Shown: in pieces, positions 13,545 through 28,500 of the stretch
Layout of the letters: the number at the start of each line of letters is the position of its first letter
Position numbering within the stretch: the stretch's first letter is position 1
Assembly (NCBI GenBank): GCA_022747635.1
Contig: JAKTNV010000010.1
Coordinates: 42,990,527 to 43,054,526, forward strand
Length of the DNA: 64,000 nucleotides
Source of the DNA: Hetaerina americana
Taxonomy: Eukaryota; Arthropoda; Insecta; Odonata; Calopterygidae
Reading direction: 5' to 3'
Position numbers and translations under genes: made by a program
The notes under the pieces: model-generated
What the model was told of the DNA's origin: nothing
Database searches by the model: none
Seen by the model: only the letters and a program-made list of their open reading frames with translations

Positions 13545-16500
13545 CATACATACATACATACATACACACACATACATACACACACACACACACATACCTA
13601 TGTTAAGCACACACACATGTAAGCCCACTTCCGAAAAAAACACAACATCGGAACATCGCTGGATAAAATGTATTAATATCAAAAACTTTTGTTAATAATA
13701 AAGGCGATTATATTAAAAAATAATTTTTTTTTAAATATAAATTGCCAATTCCATCATCAGGCCTAGAACTTTTCGGATCACCCTTCTAAATGAATATAGC
13801 ACCTACATCGTATTAATGCAATTATTGTGTTACTTCCGGAGTAAGTTTTATCAAACCGTGCATATATTCGATCGTGTATATGCATGTATGTATGCATGTA
13901 ACATTCGAGCATGTGCATATGTATGTACATGTATATTCGAACTAAATTTCCAAATATTAACTAATTAAATATTTACTTTACTATTTTCCCCAGGCCGTAT
14001 GTTTAACCTGTAATTCAATTTCGTTTTGAAGGTAAAGTTGAATTAACAAAATTATTTAATGTTTATTTTATTGCATGGAATTATTTCCAAAAATTTTTAA
14101 AAAATGTAGCGTCTTAGCCTTCATGAATTTTCCTAATTTTTCTTTGAGTGCCCACTATCATTTTATCGGTGCATTGATAATCAATAGTAGATTAAATTTC
14201 AGCCCAGGAACACAGAGTTAGCGGGATTGTCAAATGGATTGTAGTCGAGTTGTGAAAAACTATGGCCCATCCTGATTTTCCAAGCTTTTTATAAGCCAGA
14301 AAGCTCTATTCCCTCTAGCTATGAGCTTTCCGGCTTCATTTTCCGAGTTCGCTTTTTACTGTCTGTTGCGGGTTTTCCGGGCCATTTGGATAATCGTTTG
14401 TCATTTACCACCTTTACGTAAATAAAGGCATTTCTGGATACCGTGGCACTTTCTTGAGTGCCGTGTTAGAGCAAAATAAAAAACTCCCTTCCTGCAATCT
14501 ACTCTCCCTTTCTGGAGTACCCTGCCCTCCACTGAACACGCAACTCTGAGTTTATGGTCCCGTAATAAATCCGAACTAATGTATGTGATTTTATATGCCT
14601 ATAAGAGTTCGAGGTAGACTTAAGGGTGTTCTAATTTGTAAGGGTCTTGTCGTGTAAAGCGATCTCTCTTACATGATCCAAGGGCGCAATTCTCAGCGTT
14701 ACGATTACAACGGAGCGCTGTTACGAATAATAAAAGCAACGTAAGGCAGGAATATTCAGAAGTTGAGTCCGTAGGGCTCAGTGAATCATCGCCGAGTATA
14801 TTCTTTTATATGCTAGTGTGTTTGACTCTCAAAAGTCGTATTGAACCTTCGTATTAAAAAAGATCCTCGATACATATTGGGAGTCTTTTAATCTCAATTC
14901 GAAATTTCTACATTTACACATGCCTCCGCAAAGGTGATTGGCGGGAGTGTTAAGACACCAGCCTTTTTACGCATAAATATTCTCTTACCAATAAATATAA
15001 AATTATATTTACTTATACATAAATATTCATGTATTTACATAAGCACTTACATCTAAATCGTGCGATAGCTGTGTGTTCCATTAAGTTTGAAGTTTTTAAA
15101 ATTATGGAAGACAATTAGAAACCACCTCAAGTATATATTCCATGAATTTGTGAGGCACAATTACAAGAATGATGCCTGGCAACTGAGACTCGGCCTACTG
15201 GGTTGTATGTTGTGCCTGACAACCTGAGATGCAAGACTTCTGCAGTCGTCGTCGCACGAAATCCTTGCAATGCAGAATATACGGCAGCAGCAGAGAAGGC
15301 GTCTCGGGAGAAAACCTAACCAGTTATATCATAATATAATAATTCGGATTATAATTTAGAAATAAATATGTAGAAGAAAATTGGAATAAATAAAAAATAG
15401 CAAATCTGCAAATGAAACTATAGAAATAGTTAATAGGAAAAGGATGAGAAAACCGCGAATTACAGACAAATCGTTAATAAGGTAGACGAGAGAAAGAAAT
15501 GGAAAAATGTAAATATGTATAAGGCAGAAGAAAGTACAAAGAGATAAATGATAAACTGGGGCGGGTACTGATTGGGCGGAAGAAGCGCGGTGGAAGCCGC
15601 AGTTCGAGGATATGGAGAGTTTATAAGCGGAGGAAATGGTAAAAAGCCATGGAAAGATTGGAGTTAGAAATGATATTCGGTAGGGAAAAGTAGTTAGGTT
15701 TGCGGATGATCAAACTTTAGTTAGCCAGTTAGTCAATAGGTTGCAATCATTGAAGCACAGGACATCAGTGTGATTGGTATTTGATGAGAGTCCTCGCGAA
15801 CAAAACATAGGCTATGAAATTTTCTTCAAAGAAAAAGGCTGGATCAAATGTTGAAGCAGGAGGTTAGAACTATACCAGGTAGAGCAATTGATCCATCGAG
15901 GATATATTTTGGACCACGATGGTCAAGTGGGAGGACTTTAAGAAGGATTGCTTGAGGCAAAGAATCTTTCACTAGGAGGGAATTGATGGTAGTGACATTG
16001 AATAATAGGATGTTTAGAAAACACTAGCGTAAACTTTGGTATGGAGTATATATAAGTGCGGTTGGAAACTTGGTCGTTGAAGCGAGAGGATAGGCGGAAA
16101 TAAGATGTTGGAGGGTTTTGATATATGAGAGTGGAGAAAAATGAAAAACATAAAATGGACCGAAAGTAAAGCAAGCGAGCAAGTACTAGGTATGTTGTGG
16201 GAGGAAAGAGCGTTGTTGGATGAAATCCAAAGAAGACAGACAAGATATTAGCAAAACATTGTGATTGGCGATGAATTGAATGTTTTGATAGATATGGGAG
16301 ATTGGGTTGTGAGGAGGGGAGGGTTATTGAATGTTGTGATAGTGGAGAGGATGTTAGGCAAGCGAGGTACGTAAGGGTGAGGAAAAGGAAAGTGATTTTG
16401 GACGGAATGAATGGAGTTATAAAAAAGTATGCGGAATTGAAGAAAGGTTTATTTTGGTGTGGGGTATCAGCTTGTGTCTACATCTACATCTACTTAATGC

Positions 16501-19500
16501 CCCGCAAGCCGTAGCAAGGGCGTGTGGCGGGGGTGTTAGGACACCACCCGTAATTAAGAAAGAAAAAAACCGCATACAAAAGCCACAAATTTATACCATC
16601 CGCATACAAAACATGGCATACACTCATGCAAGAACACATACACCCCACACGCATGCAAACCACCAACTAACATACACATGTGTCTTGTAAGGCGAGGCTA
16701 ATATTGACGCTTTAGTATATATTCCCTCCGATGCGCGCTATTTTCATGCTCATAGCCTCACGAGGTCATGTTACATACTATATGTCCCGCAAGATGAGTT
16801 GCACAGAAATGAAGAGTTATTTGGAGGAGACAATCGAAAAATATGGTAAGCCTTGAATTAACAAACAAGGTGAATTTTCTCTGTAAATTTTCAATTTCTT
16901 TACCCGGATGCCAAATACTTGCCGTTTATTCCAAATTGGCCCAACTGAAACGAAGTAACGCCTCTCTTTTAATTTTTCATCACTTGCTCCTACAGTCCAT
17001 TTGATGAAACCTAGTTTCTCTGAGGTATACCGGCATATTCTTCTGATGAATGCACTTCTTGAAAGTTTTGATTTAATGGTAATGCCCTATTCTCAATTGC
17101 TTAATTGAATCCTTCCTTTTTTCTTTTATTCCAAAATGCCATTACTCTACATTTTATATTCAATTCCAACCCACATTTCTTACCCAATTCCAATATCTGG
17201 TCTAAATCGCGAGATAGTAGCCCGCATTCTACTGGTGGTCCTTATTTCTTTGTAAATCACTGCCGTCTACAAATAATTCAAGGTTACACATTACGTAAAA
17301 ACTTATATCATAAAGAAACCACAAAGATAAACTAAGGGAGATAGATTCCAGGACAGATAGGTACAAATACTCATTCTTTCCCCGAACAATCAGAAATCAT
17401 AATAGTAAGAAACCGAAGTCACTTTAGAAATATTAAAAACGTTGAATTTATAAGTCGGAATAAATTAAACACTATAGAGATGCTAGGTATACTTTCAGGT
17501 GCATGTGTATGTAAGGTGTAGATTGAGTGTTTGCATGTGTGTGGGGTGTAAGTGTTCATGCATGAATTTATGCCAAGTTTTTTTTTAATATATATATATA
17601 TGATTTTGTGGTTATTGCATGCGGTTTTTTTTCTCTTTCTTTTCTAAATTACGGGTGGTGTCCTAACACCCCCCGCCACACGCCCTTGCGGCGGCTTGCG
17701 GGGTATTAAATAGATGTAGATGTAGATATCATTAATGTTGATAGCAAAGACGGTGTATATTTTTTTCAGTGCTTATGAATGAAAATATTTGCGTTGCAAA
17801 ACTTTTATTACCACATATTAGCCTTTTTGATGTTGTTCATCTTCATTATTCTTAAATTTGAAGGATGATTTTCAATTACATACAATGACTATTTAGTATT
17901 ATTACGGTCTTGGCTATGATATTGGGTGTCTCGCTTTGCAAACATTTAATTTAAAAAATTGTGATCTCTCCAGGACGACCGGGAGAAGCGTCCCATTTAC
18001 CTCTGAGAGATATTCCGTTTCCTCTTGTCGTCTTTTTAAAAAGGTTTTTGAGACTGTAGTAATGTCATAATTACTGTAAATTTGACAGATGTATTTCGGA
18101 CAACTCCTGGTGTAGGTTGAAGTAGGTGGGATTGAGGAAACGGGCATGGGCGCTAATTATGGTCCAAACTCTGTCTTTCTTTGCAGCTCTCTCCCTAGGA
18201 CGCACTCCTTTCGTTCTCACACTCTCGTCACCGAGGGTTGTCCGAAATATATTTCTCAACTTTATGGTAAAAATGACATTGTGAGTTTCGTTTTTGTAAT
18301 TTCACTGCTGATTTGAAGGGCATGCTAGTGAAAGTTTGGGTTTTACCAGAAATAGTCTCATCGAAAGAGTTCCGAAAGAGTCTTCAAATTCTTGGAAACC
18401 ATTTACGGAGAAGAACCCACAGTTGACCCTGCAGAAAACAGGTTTACGTGTATCATTGTCTCCTGCCCAACGTACATACCGAAGTGACGTTGGGAATCAT
18501 TTTAAAACCCTGGTGGTGTTGTTGATGACGGGGGTAGACCAGAGGTGACGTGTCTGCCTGTAGGGCAAAAGATCGCTGGTTCGATCCCCGTGACCTACGA
18601 AAATATTTCAGCGTAGAAAAAATTTGTCGATGGTTTTTCGGAATGAGGCAACGAGAGAAATAATCCCTGAACCCAGCACTTTCACCATTAAATACAGTAG
18701 AATGGAGGATCGCAGTAAAACCAATCCTAGGATTGAAATACTGATGTTGATGAATGGTGATGTCAGATAATGGTTTGCTCAGAATACCGCAAATAATGAA
18801 TTCACATGGAAGAAACCGAAAGCAATCTACATCTACGGCGTGCCCTACCAGCCGTGTGGCGTGGAGTAATGCGGCAGGGAGTGATAGGTCACAATCGTTT
18901 AGAAATAAATACATCTTAACGTAGCTTAGTGGTTCGCAGTGAGGTTCATCGGCCGTAGTTTTTTCATTGCTTAGATTCATTTTTGTTGTGATCGCAAATC
19001 GCACGACAAAAATAAAAAAAAAGCCCGAGTCGACTGGTGCTGCTGTTTGATCTCCCTTATCTTATCCGATTGGTCAAATCTTTCGATAAAATGAGGGGGC
19101 TTTCAATGATTTCATCTTTGTCAAAATATCCTAGTTCCTTATTGTCCGCGTCACGCTCGCTTTGTTATCGTAACATTTTTTCACAAACCTAGCGAACTTT
19201 TTTCGCAGCTGTTCTATCTCCTTCATTAACTCCTCTGACAGGTCCCAGATACGTACTTGCCGCCTATTCCAAATGCGGCCTCACCAGTGCCAAGTATCAC
19301 CTTACCCTTACTTTCTTATTACATTTTCCTAAAACCCGACAAATGAATCCAAGTCTCCTCTAGGCGACTCCAACAAATTGGGAAATCGAGAACTAACCTA
19401 TGTGATATCTGCTTAACAGAGGACACCGCCAAACACAGAATTGAAAAATGTATCCGTCATGAAAAAACAAAACTAGAAATATGGCATAACATGGCGGTGA

Positions 19501-22500
19501 AGAAAATTAAATTGCGCGAAATAGTATTATTCTGCTTAAACACCAATTGTAAACTCCTATTTGATTTCGTCACATGAGTGGTAATTAAGCAATGTAAGCA
19601 GACACATCTGACACATTTCACTGTCAGTGTAAATTTTCCTATTTAACGTGCTCTACAACTAGGCGAAAAATCAAAATATATCATACGTTCACGATACAAA
19701 TTATTTTTATCTATATATATTATGTTGTATGTTTCTGTACTTGTGCTGATTTTTGTGAAAATATGTACTAATTGTACTTGAAGTGCCTAAATTCTAATGT
19801 TCTGTGTATTCTGTGAATGGTTAAGTGTGTAATTCCAAATGTATTATTATGTATGTTTTGGATACTTGAGAGTTTATGTAAATAACTGTTTAAAAATCTC
19901 ATTTCGGGTAACTTTGGCGATTGAAGACAAAAGGGGAATTTAAGCGTGAGAAGGTATCCCCTCAATCAACATATAGCAGTGTTGTATAACTATGTATGTT
20001 GCTACTGGAATAAACTATTGATCTACGGGGAGGAGACTCACCGTAGTATTTAAAAAAAAACTTCCGAATATGCTCTCTCCGAGATAAAAGTTGTGAGGTT
20101 AACCTCAGTACCTCACTTGTTCCGAATATTGTTTTTCGACCTTGTCAATATTGTACGTGGTGTTGGGTTTCTCGTTTCTTTTTCCACTAAATGCCATTAT
20201 TGTACTTTGGAGGTTAGATATACATTAAATGATCTAAAAGCCTAAGGAAACTAAACGAACTGAACATTATTAATTTTCTGACTGCGGAAGGTAAATGTCA
20301 AAGGGTGATTTTAACACTTCATATCAGGATGTAACTCCGAGGGTTAATATTTGCCTCTTGTAATTTTCGATGAGGAGGTTACAAATAATCTGAGCTTAAT
20401 AGTATCATACCCATCTGTTCATAATATTACATGAATTGAGAAACACCGAGTTACCCAACAGTTTGCAGGCTGCATCGAGGGTGTGTGGCGGGGGGGCACT
20501 CTGGTACCAATCATTCATGCACAAATATGATTTCATTATTAATTTTCTCGCACGTACAAACACATGATCACATCTATATTCATCTGGCAGTGACGGGTGC
20601 GTTTTACCAAATCATTAAATTTTACTTCTCAATATATGTATGTACTTCGGAATTTCCCGTAAGATTAAAAAGGGATTCTTTTCAAATGTTTCTGAGTGAT
20701 ACTGGTTCTAACGTTGATTTTTGAGAAAATTATCCTAAAATTCTGCAAACTTTCATTTTCTTGTTATTCTGAAACGACCTCTTACTTTCAGGGCCCAGTC
20801 CTTCCCTGTTCGTTTGCCTTCGGATTTTACGTGCAAAGATTGCACCGTTCGTCTCCTGAGGCAAGCACTGGAGTGGTCCAGCTCCTACAGGTTCTGGTCA
20901 TGCGCTGATGTGGACGTCCTCACGAGTAAGTTTAACCTTTCATATTGATGAAATTTGACCTCTCTTCCTTTGGTGAGTTATTTGCGGTCAAGAGGATATT
21001 TGCTGCGGTCTCACTACTCTTTGAATTCCTCAGATTTTGACGTTGGATAAAAGTTTCAATTCAGCTGTACATAAAACTATATTAAAATACTGCATATTAA
21101 AAATGTGCAAACTTGGTACTTTTGATAAACCATGTTAAGAATTATTAAAATAACCTCGGAAATTACTACTGTTTTTCTAGAAATTACTACTGTTTTTTCT
21201 AGAAAGTTCATTGTGGTAAATTTCTTCGCATTTGACACATTGTTCATCCTCTCAATTTAATTAGTTGACTAAAGAATTCAAGTTTGTTCGGTTTTCATTT
21301 TTTCAAATAGTGTTATTGCAGTAAATATCTTTGTGCCAAAATTAAATAGTTGTTGTTAAAATATATTACCATGTGTTTTACAAAGCCATAGGTCATAAAT
21401 ATGTGCATGCTGCCGAAATATCCTCGCACTACAAATATTTGCGAACTAGTCGGCCAAGTTATTGTGACTAAAAAATCCGTTCACTTGCCAACCCATAAGA
21501 CCTGGAGTTAATGACCACAGACGAGATCGTTTGCATCTATTGTGGTTCGGTTTCAGAGAAACCTTCTGACAAACAAAGGCTTAGAAGAAAATAAAACCGC
21601 CTGAAGTTGTGGCAGTTAAAAATAAGCGCATTCTTTTAATTATTATTGCAGAAATGTAATCCTATGATATGTCCTTATTATTTCTCTAATTCAAGGTATT
21701 GTCTGCATTTGGTCTACCAATGTCCATTATCCTATTTCATTCATGATATTAAATGTATGGAATCGGCGGAAGAATATCGTTTTCCAGTAAGGGAGTGCAT
21801 CGAATTTTATTCTCATCCATGGCCTTTGTCTTTGAGCATAGTCTATTTCGATCATCATTTTCCCCAATTTTTTTAATCTCCTTGTAGTTGCACCCGTCAG
21901 AATGTATCAGTTAAATTGTAATATTTCCTCCCGCCGTTCTTTGTATTCCATTCATCGTATGTTCACACATACATACTATTCGCATTTGTTAATTGCTAAT
22001 AACTGTTCATACCCTCTCCTCTCTTCATCTGCAATCTAATGTTTCCTACCGCATCATCCGAAGAAAGTGTGATTTATGACTTGTGTAATGTCCATAAAAT
22101 AGAAAATTATGTATCTATTTGGGTGAAAACTAAGGTAAGAGTGAACTATTAAACATTTTAAGAACCATGACGCAGTCCAAACTTCTACGCAATCGATTAC
22201 TGCTCAATTAAAGTGGGAGCTGAATTTTTAAATTGATGACTTACATTGATTCAGAGTAAAGTTATCTCTTTCTCGCCTTCAGGTACCATTAATTATTTCA
22301 TTTCAGTTGTCCATGCCTATTTTGTGTAGCCGGCACTCTTTTTTCTGCTTAATTTTGAACTACTATTAAAATACTTTCATTTTATCGGCTAATGATGATA
22401 TATCTACGATAGATGAGACAAAATAGTGTAAGGAAGTGGCGACGTGGTAATCCAGTGGTTGGTGCATTCGGCGGTTTCCATTTCCAGATAATGTCTCTAG

Positions 22501-25500
22501 AAATCTGCAAGCAACCAAAAACTACATGATTTTCCGGATACCCGATCTTCCTCGAAATTGAAATTTATTTTCCTTCTTTGAGTTATGAGATTCGCAACCC
22601 GTAGTGCATAATACAAGGACATGCGAGGAGAGCTCAACCATCGCATCGCGCATCCAACAAGCTTCAAGGTGATTGGTAGATAGTGGCATCTACAGCGATG
22701 ATGCTTAGAACGCATAGGTGAGTCAACGAAGTTATTTCCTCCCATAACGCAAATACTGCACGTCTACATTATTTGAAAAACGGTTCGTCCATCATTGTAC
22801 AGATTGAAATTATCGTCAAGGGCGGCGAGGGAATAATTTGAAAGTCACATAGGATGAAACAAACTCTTTTCAGCCATCACATTTCCATGGCTGGATCATT
22901 TTACACTTTCATTTTTTTTACTCGCATACTTGGTTGAGAGTTCGTCGTATATATATCCCCGGTCACCGGCAATGTAACGAGGGCATATTTCATTGAGCCT
23001 TAGAATCTTATTACTTCGTCAGAGAGAAAACTTTCCGGAGTTGCCCCTCGTTAACTTCGGCCCCACACCTGGCCTTATCGAAGATGCGCGGAAATTTATA
23101 GGGCAGTCAGGCGAGAATTGCTATGGGCCGAGCCTCGCACCTTGACTCTGAGATCATCGAAGGTTCGCCGCCGTCATCCTCACCTGCATTCACTGCAGCA
23201 AGACCGCCGTAACCATGGCGGTTTACCCGGTGCGGTTCTTTTTCATTCCATAAGTTGACCTCGAATGTCTACGCCAAAATTAATAATTTTCTTCTGCTTA
23301 GTTATGCTGTTAATGCTTTATGGATGATGTCTCGGTGGTTAACCACTGAGATATCACGCGTAAAGCATTCCCAAATCCTGTTTTAATCGTATTATACTAC
23401 CGTGGTGTGAAGTATCTAGAAGGCACTCTATAGGCGTATCATTCTTGAGATAGGATGGGATTGAGTTATTTTTGATCTTTCACATAAAACCTCGTAAATT
23501 AATGCTTTCAATTTTCTGTACATGATTATGGTAAAAATGTCTACGCATAATATAATCATCGTAATCAACCCAAAGGTTGGCTTTTTAGGTGAGGGTAGGG
23601 TGGTCAGATCCTCTCGAAGCCACCTCTGATACCCCAATAACCATTCAGCTTGGGTAGAGATGAGGGATTCCAGAGTGATGTTGAATCCAACCCAAAACCT
23701 CCAGTCATGATTCGCAATCATAGAGCTGAATGGCCTATGGTTGCGAATGTATTTTTAAAAATTTAATGATTGAAGGTGAACAAGACCTGAAAAATAATAT
23801 TTACTGTTATCTCAGTTAGCCCATCAGTGTATTTAGGAAATATCGGTAACAGCTGAGAGTAAGGCAACCTGGGGGCACCAGGTTGTAGTAAAAAAATGCA
23901 GTGCCACCATTAGAAAGATATAATCCAAATTGCAGGAAAGAGATATTTTCATTCTTCTTTCACGTTTATTACAGTCTTCGGTGACAATAGGTTAGGTTTA
24001 ACCAATTTTGGGAAACAGGCAGTCTGCGCAATATTCATCAAAGCTCACTTTAAAGGAAATTCCAGGAATGCTGTATAGTATTTTAAAGCCTTCGAATCAG
24101 AAAGTCTACCATTGAATTAATTCTAATATCTTCTCAACTGTCTTCAATGTAATGATTCTTTCACATTCTAATTGCCCTTCTGAAGAATAATTTATTTTGC
24201 AAATGAACTAGTTTTTAATGGCCTTCTCTTTTTCATTTTTCCAGGGTCTGAATTTAAGGAGGATTGCAGTGGTCATGGCCGGTCCAGTGTGGGTAGGTGC
24301 CGATGTGAGAAACTGTACCGTGGATCTCGATGCCAATATAAGGACGAATGCAATGCTGATGGAGACTGTGGAGCCCAGAGGGGAGTTTGTGTTGATGTGG
24401 AGGCCACAACATCGCCCCGGAAGCAGTGTTACTGTAAGCCAGGATTCTTTGGCAAAGACTGTGCTAAAAGTGAGTGTTATTTTAATATTATGGAAAAGAG
24501 CAAAGTAGAATAGAATTAATATAAAAGAATTTTTAAATATAATGTCAGCAGTAATTTTGCAAAATAAATTAATTATGCATCGGCTGTGTTCATCACATTA
24601 AAAACATTTTTGACAGCTGAAAAAGCTTATGGAACTCCAGGTGGAGTCCTTTGATGGCTTCAATTCATGGTGTCCTACAGGTCATTCAGACAGTCATTCA
24701 GGAATGAGTGGCCAGATTCTTCCCAGTCGCCAGCTACAATACCAAAAATATCATACATCCGTGGGTCAATGCAAATTTCAAAATGCCAACACTCAGACTG
24801 AATTCATCTTAAGACTCTCTAGTGAAGAATAACTGATTTGATGTACAATTGAGTAAATTTAACAAATGAATTCTTTATATGTGGAAATAATTTTTTTTAA
24901 TATTTTTTTTAATTATTTAAAGACAAAAACAGCATTAATCTGATTGTTCACTATTTTAGGATCACCGATAAAGCTCCAGTCAGGTGAATCAAACAAACCC
25001 ACATTAAGAAGCCAAGCCAGGACAACCACTAATAAACCACCAGCAGCCAGTAACTTCCCTGGAGGTCTTGATCTATCTGGTCACTCCCGCCGACAGCTTA
25101 CCCCTGACTTGTCTCTGTATTGGCGAATAATCCAAGATATGGATGAACTTGAAATTGCCCTCATAGCCAATGGAACTAGCTATGTTGCCATTGGTTGGCG
25201 ACCCCAATCCCTCACGACTGCCTGCAGAGATTTTCCTCTCATCGGCAATGGCGAACATGAACATGAGCAAGCTGGTGCTCATGCAGAACCAGAACCCGCA
25301 AGTGAGCCAGCAGCGGATGCTGAACCTGAACCACACAGCAAACCAGAGCCAAGCAGTGAACCGGAACCTAAGAGTGAGCCAGAACCAAACAGTGAGCCAG
25401 AACCTAACAGTGAGCCTGAACCAAGTAGTGAACCAGAGCCCAGCAGTGAGCCGGAACCCAGCAGTGAGCCAGAGCCCAGTAGTGAGCCAGAGCCCAGTAG

Positions 25501-28500
25501 TGAACCAGAACCAGCTCCAACAACTGAGACAACCACCCGAAGGATAATCCGTGGACGCCCTCTAAAGAGGCAGTCGCAGACAAACTCACCCCATTATGAT
25601 GATATCCGTGTCACACAATCCCGCAGGGTGGTTTTGAGTAGGAATCCACCAACAACGGAAATGACCAAGGTCGAGCCTGTAGGGGATGGAGAAAGTGTTG
25701 AAACAAGTGTTTCCTTCCAAGTGAGCACACGGCAGCAGAGGATGCCTGCAAGAGGGAAGAGGGAAACTGCGGAAGGGGCTTCTCCAGGTATGATTTCGAT
25801 ATGTTTTTGTTCTTGGAGACATAATTAAATATATTTTACGTGTGTCACAATACTATTAGATGAATGTTCACATTGACAAATATGTAATCCGCCAGCCAAA
25901 AATCTTTCCTCAAGAAAGTTTTGTTTTGCATTTTAAAGGTAATTTCAGTGCAGGATAAGTTCTTATTGTGATGTTGACTCAGGCAAAGTTACTACTTCAC
26001 ATTTATTTTCAGTTCCAGTGCTGTACAGTAACAGCAATCAGAGCAGCTAAATCATAAATTTATGAGTCATCTATTGTTTCATGTTCTAGAGCCAGAACCA
26101 TCATCAGAACCAGAGCCATCATCTGAGCCAGAGCCATCATCTGAGCCTGAACCGAATGCTGAGCCGGAGCCCAAATCGGAACCAGAACCTAACTCTGAAC
26201 CAGAGCCCACATCAGAGCCAGAGCCAAAATCAGAACCAGAGCCAAACTCAGAACCAGAACCTAATGCAGAGCCAGAGCCAACAGGCAATGGGCATCCAAA
26301 GGGTGAATTTCTGACATTACGCTAGGCACATCTACATATTTTTTCCAAATTATATTTATTTCACATTAATCTGAAAACAGAACTTCGGCCTTTACATTGA
26401 ACTTTTAACAATTATATAACAAAGACAATCACAAACACCCAAGCCCTAGATGGAGAGAAACCTACCTTGGCAGGAATCGAACCCGCGACCTCTGAGTTGG
26501 CAGGCCTTACCCCAGCTCAACCAGGCCCGGCTGATATTGTATTTTTCTGTGTCCCATGATAAGATTAAATCTTTGAAAAGACTTGTGCTGTCTTTTCATG
26601 TAAGGAGTGAAATTTCTAGCAAAAGAAAAGTCTATTTGTTATTGAAGGACATCTTTGAATGTATGAAAGAATGTTTTGTCTTATCTTGAATTGCATTTAT
26701 ATTGTGAAGTCATCTGACAACTTTCCCTAGCATGATATATCCACTGATACTAGGTGGGTATGCCCAGTTATCAATTGCTTACCACTATATCAATTTTATT
26801 GTACATTAATTCTTATAGAATTATCAGTCAATTACCCTGTTTCAGCTGATACACAATGATGGTTATACTAATTTGAATGGGTTGACTTCTATGCTGACAA
26901 CTACACAGGTGGTCACATCATCGCAGAAACATATCTTGATGACCACTCAACTGCTGTTTATAATAACTACTATATTTCTGTAGAGATGCCATTGCACTTA
27001 TTTTAGTCCTTGATATACATTGAATTGGTGTTGGGAGAGCAGAACAGAGCAGACCAATAAAGTAGCTCCTGGCTCTTTAGTAATTAGTATAGACTTTCTG
27101 TTTGGAACTGAAAAGACTTAAAAAGATAAATTTAATAGCATACCCCTTCTTCATAGAGAAATTGGCATCAACTGGACTGCTTGGGTGAATCATGCCATGT
27201 ACATATTATAATAGAAAATGGTCAAATCAAATGTATAGTACAAATATGGGCATTGTCATGATTTTCATGCAAATGGCATCAACACTCTTCAGCCTCTTGA
27301 AAACATATTTTTTGTAGATAATATTTAATTAAAGTAATCATCCATTGTTCTTAGAAATATTGGAGTATTCAAAAAATACCATGGCGGTGTAAATTTTATA
27401 AAATATTTACTTATCCCTTCTACTTTTTAACCAATTGTCAAAATAATGAAATGGCTTGAACATGTGAAATAATTTGATCTTTTATATCATCCATGATCAA
27501 GTGAAAACACTGTGAGTTTTTGTTTCCCCTGTGGCTCTTAAAAATTTAATTTTGAAAAAATAGGTCAATGGAAAAAATTTGATACAATAGTCTAAAGCTG
27601 GTCACACAGTACTGGGCTTTCATAGGTGACCTCAGGAGGAATCCTGCCTCCCTCCTTGACTTCCTCACTGGAAAGGTACACTGCTCATTTTTGAAAATTG
27701 GATTGTTTGACAGCTGCCAGTAAAACTAAACCTCAAATCATGAAAAAGTCTTTTTAATTCTTAGTAGGAAATACACTAAAACCCACCATTCTTCATTAAG
27801 TTTTCAAAAAATGATGGCCAAAATTTTGTCACATGATGCCAGTCTGTGTGCATGTAACAATATAAAATGGAATTTTCACATTCATTCTACCCCAACTCAC
27901 ACAATTACCAATCTACTGGTGTAATGAAGACCATGAGGACTTTCATTTGATATTTTATGCTAATGTTAATGCTTGTCAATATCACTGAGAGGTATTATTT
28001 ATTGTGTTTCACCTTGATTTTCCTTTAGTATTTTTTAACATGCTGAACTGATGAACACAAAAATGCATCATTAGGTTTTCATTTTGGTCTTTGATGTATG
28101 AAACCCAAAAGAAGCAGATAGGATGTTCTAACAATTTGTTTCATGTAATGTTCACAGCATCTGGAAAGAAAGACCATCCTCCCGCGAAGCCTAAGAGTCC
28201 ATGGTCACCACGACATAATTTCCATGCAATGGACTGCACAGATATTGTGATTGGATCCGCACGAGGGATGGCTGGGCGGGTGGGCGATTACTACACTAGA
28301 GATCGCTCAACACCACGTCATGATGAATTCTGGGGAGGATCTTCTGATTTAACTGCTGCCTTGGCATTTGAAAAGGATGGTGTTACGACTGTTGTCTTCA
28401 GAAAGAAGATGAAAGGTATATTTTCATCTTATTAGTCAGCTAGTTTAAATGTTTCCCAGTAAAAGTAGGTTAAATGAAAAACTTGCATACATGTATATGT

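Noticed and set aside
13389..13682. Minus-strand frame with long Tyr-Ile and Cys-Val runs
   Set aside because: It is a translation of the TA/CA microsatellite.
18453..19004. 183-codon minus-strand frame, the longest minus-strand frame seen
   Set aside because: It runs antisense through a SINE-like element and a LINE tail-like stretch and shows no domain; no splice or start context supports it.
24629..24832. Frame between exons 3 and 4
   Set aside because: The splice phases join exon 3 directly to exon 4, and the frame has no domain.
25279..25536. Minus-strand frame rich in Gly-Ser-Gly-Ser-Leu
   Set aside because: It is the antisense shadow of the PEPxSE repeat in exon 4; the same applies to 26079-26288 opposite exon 5.
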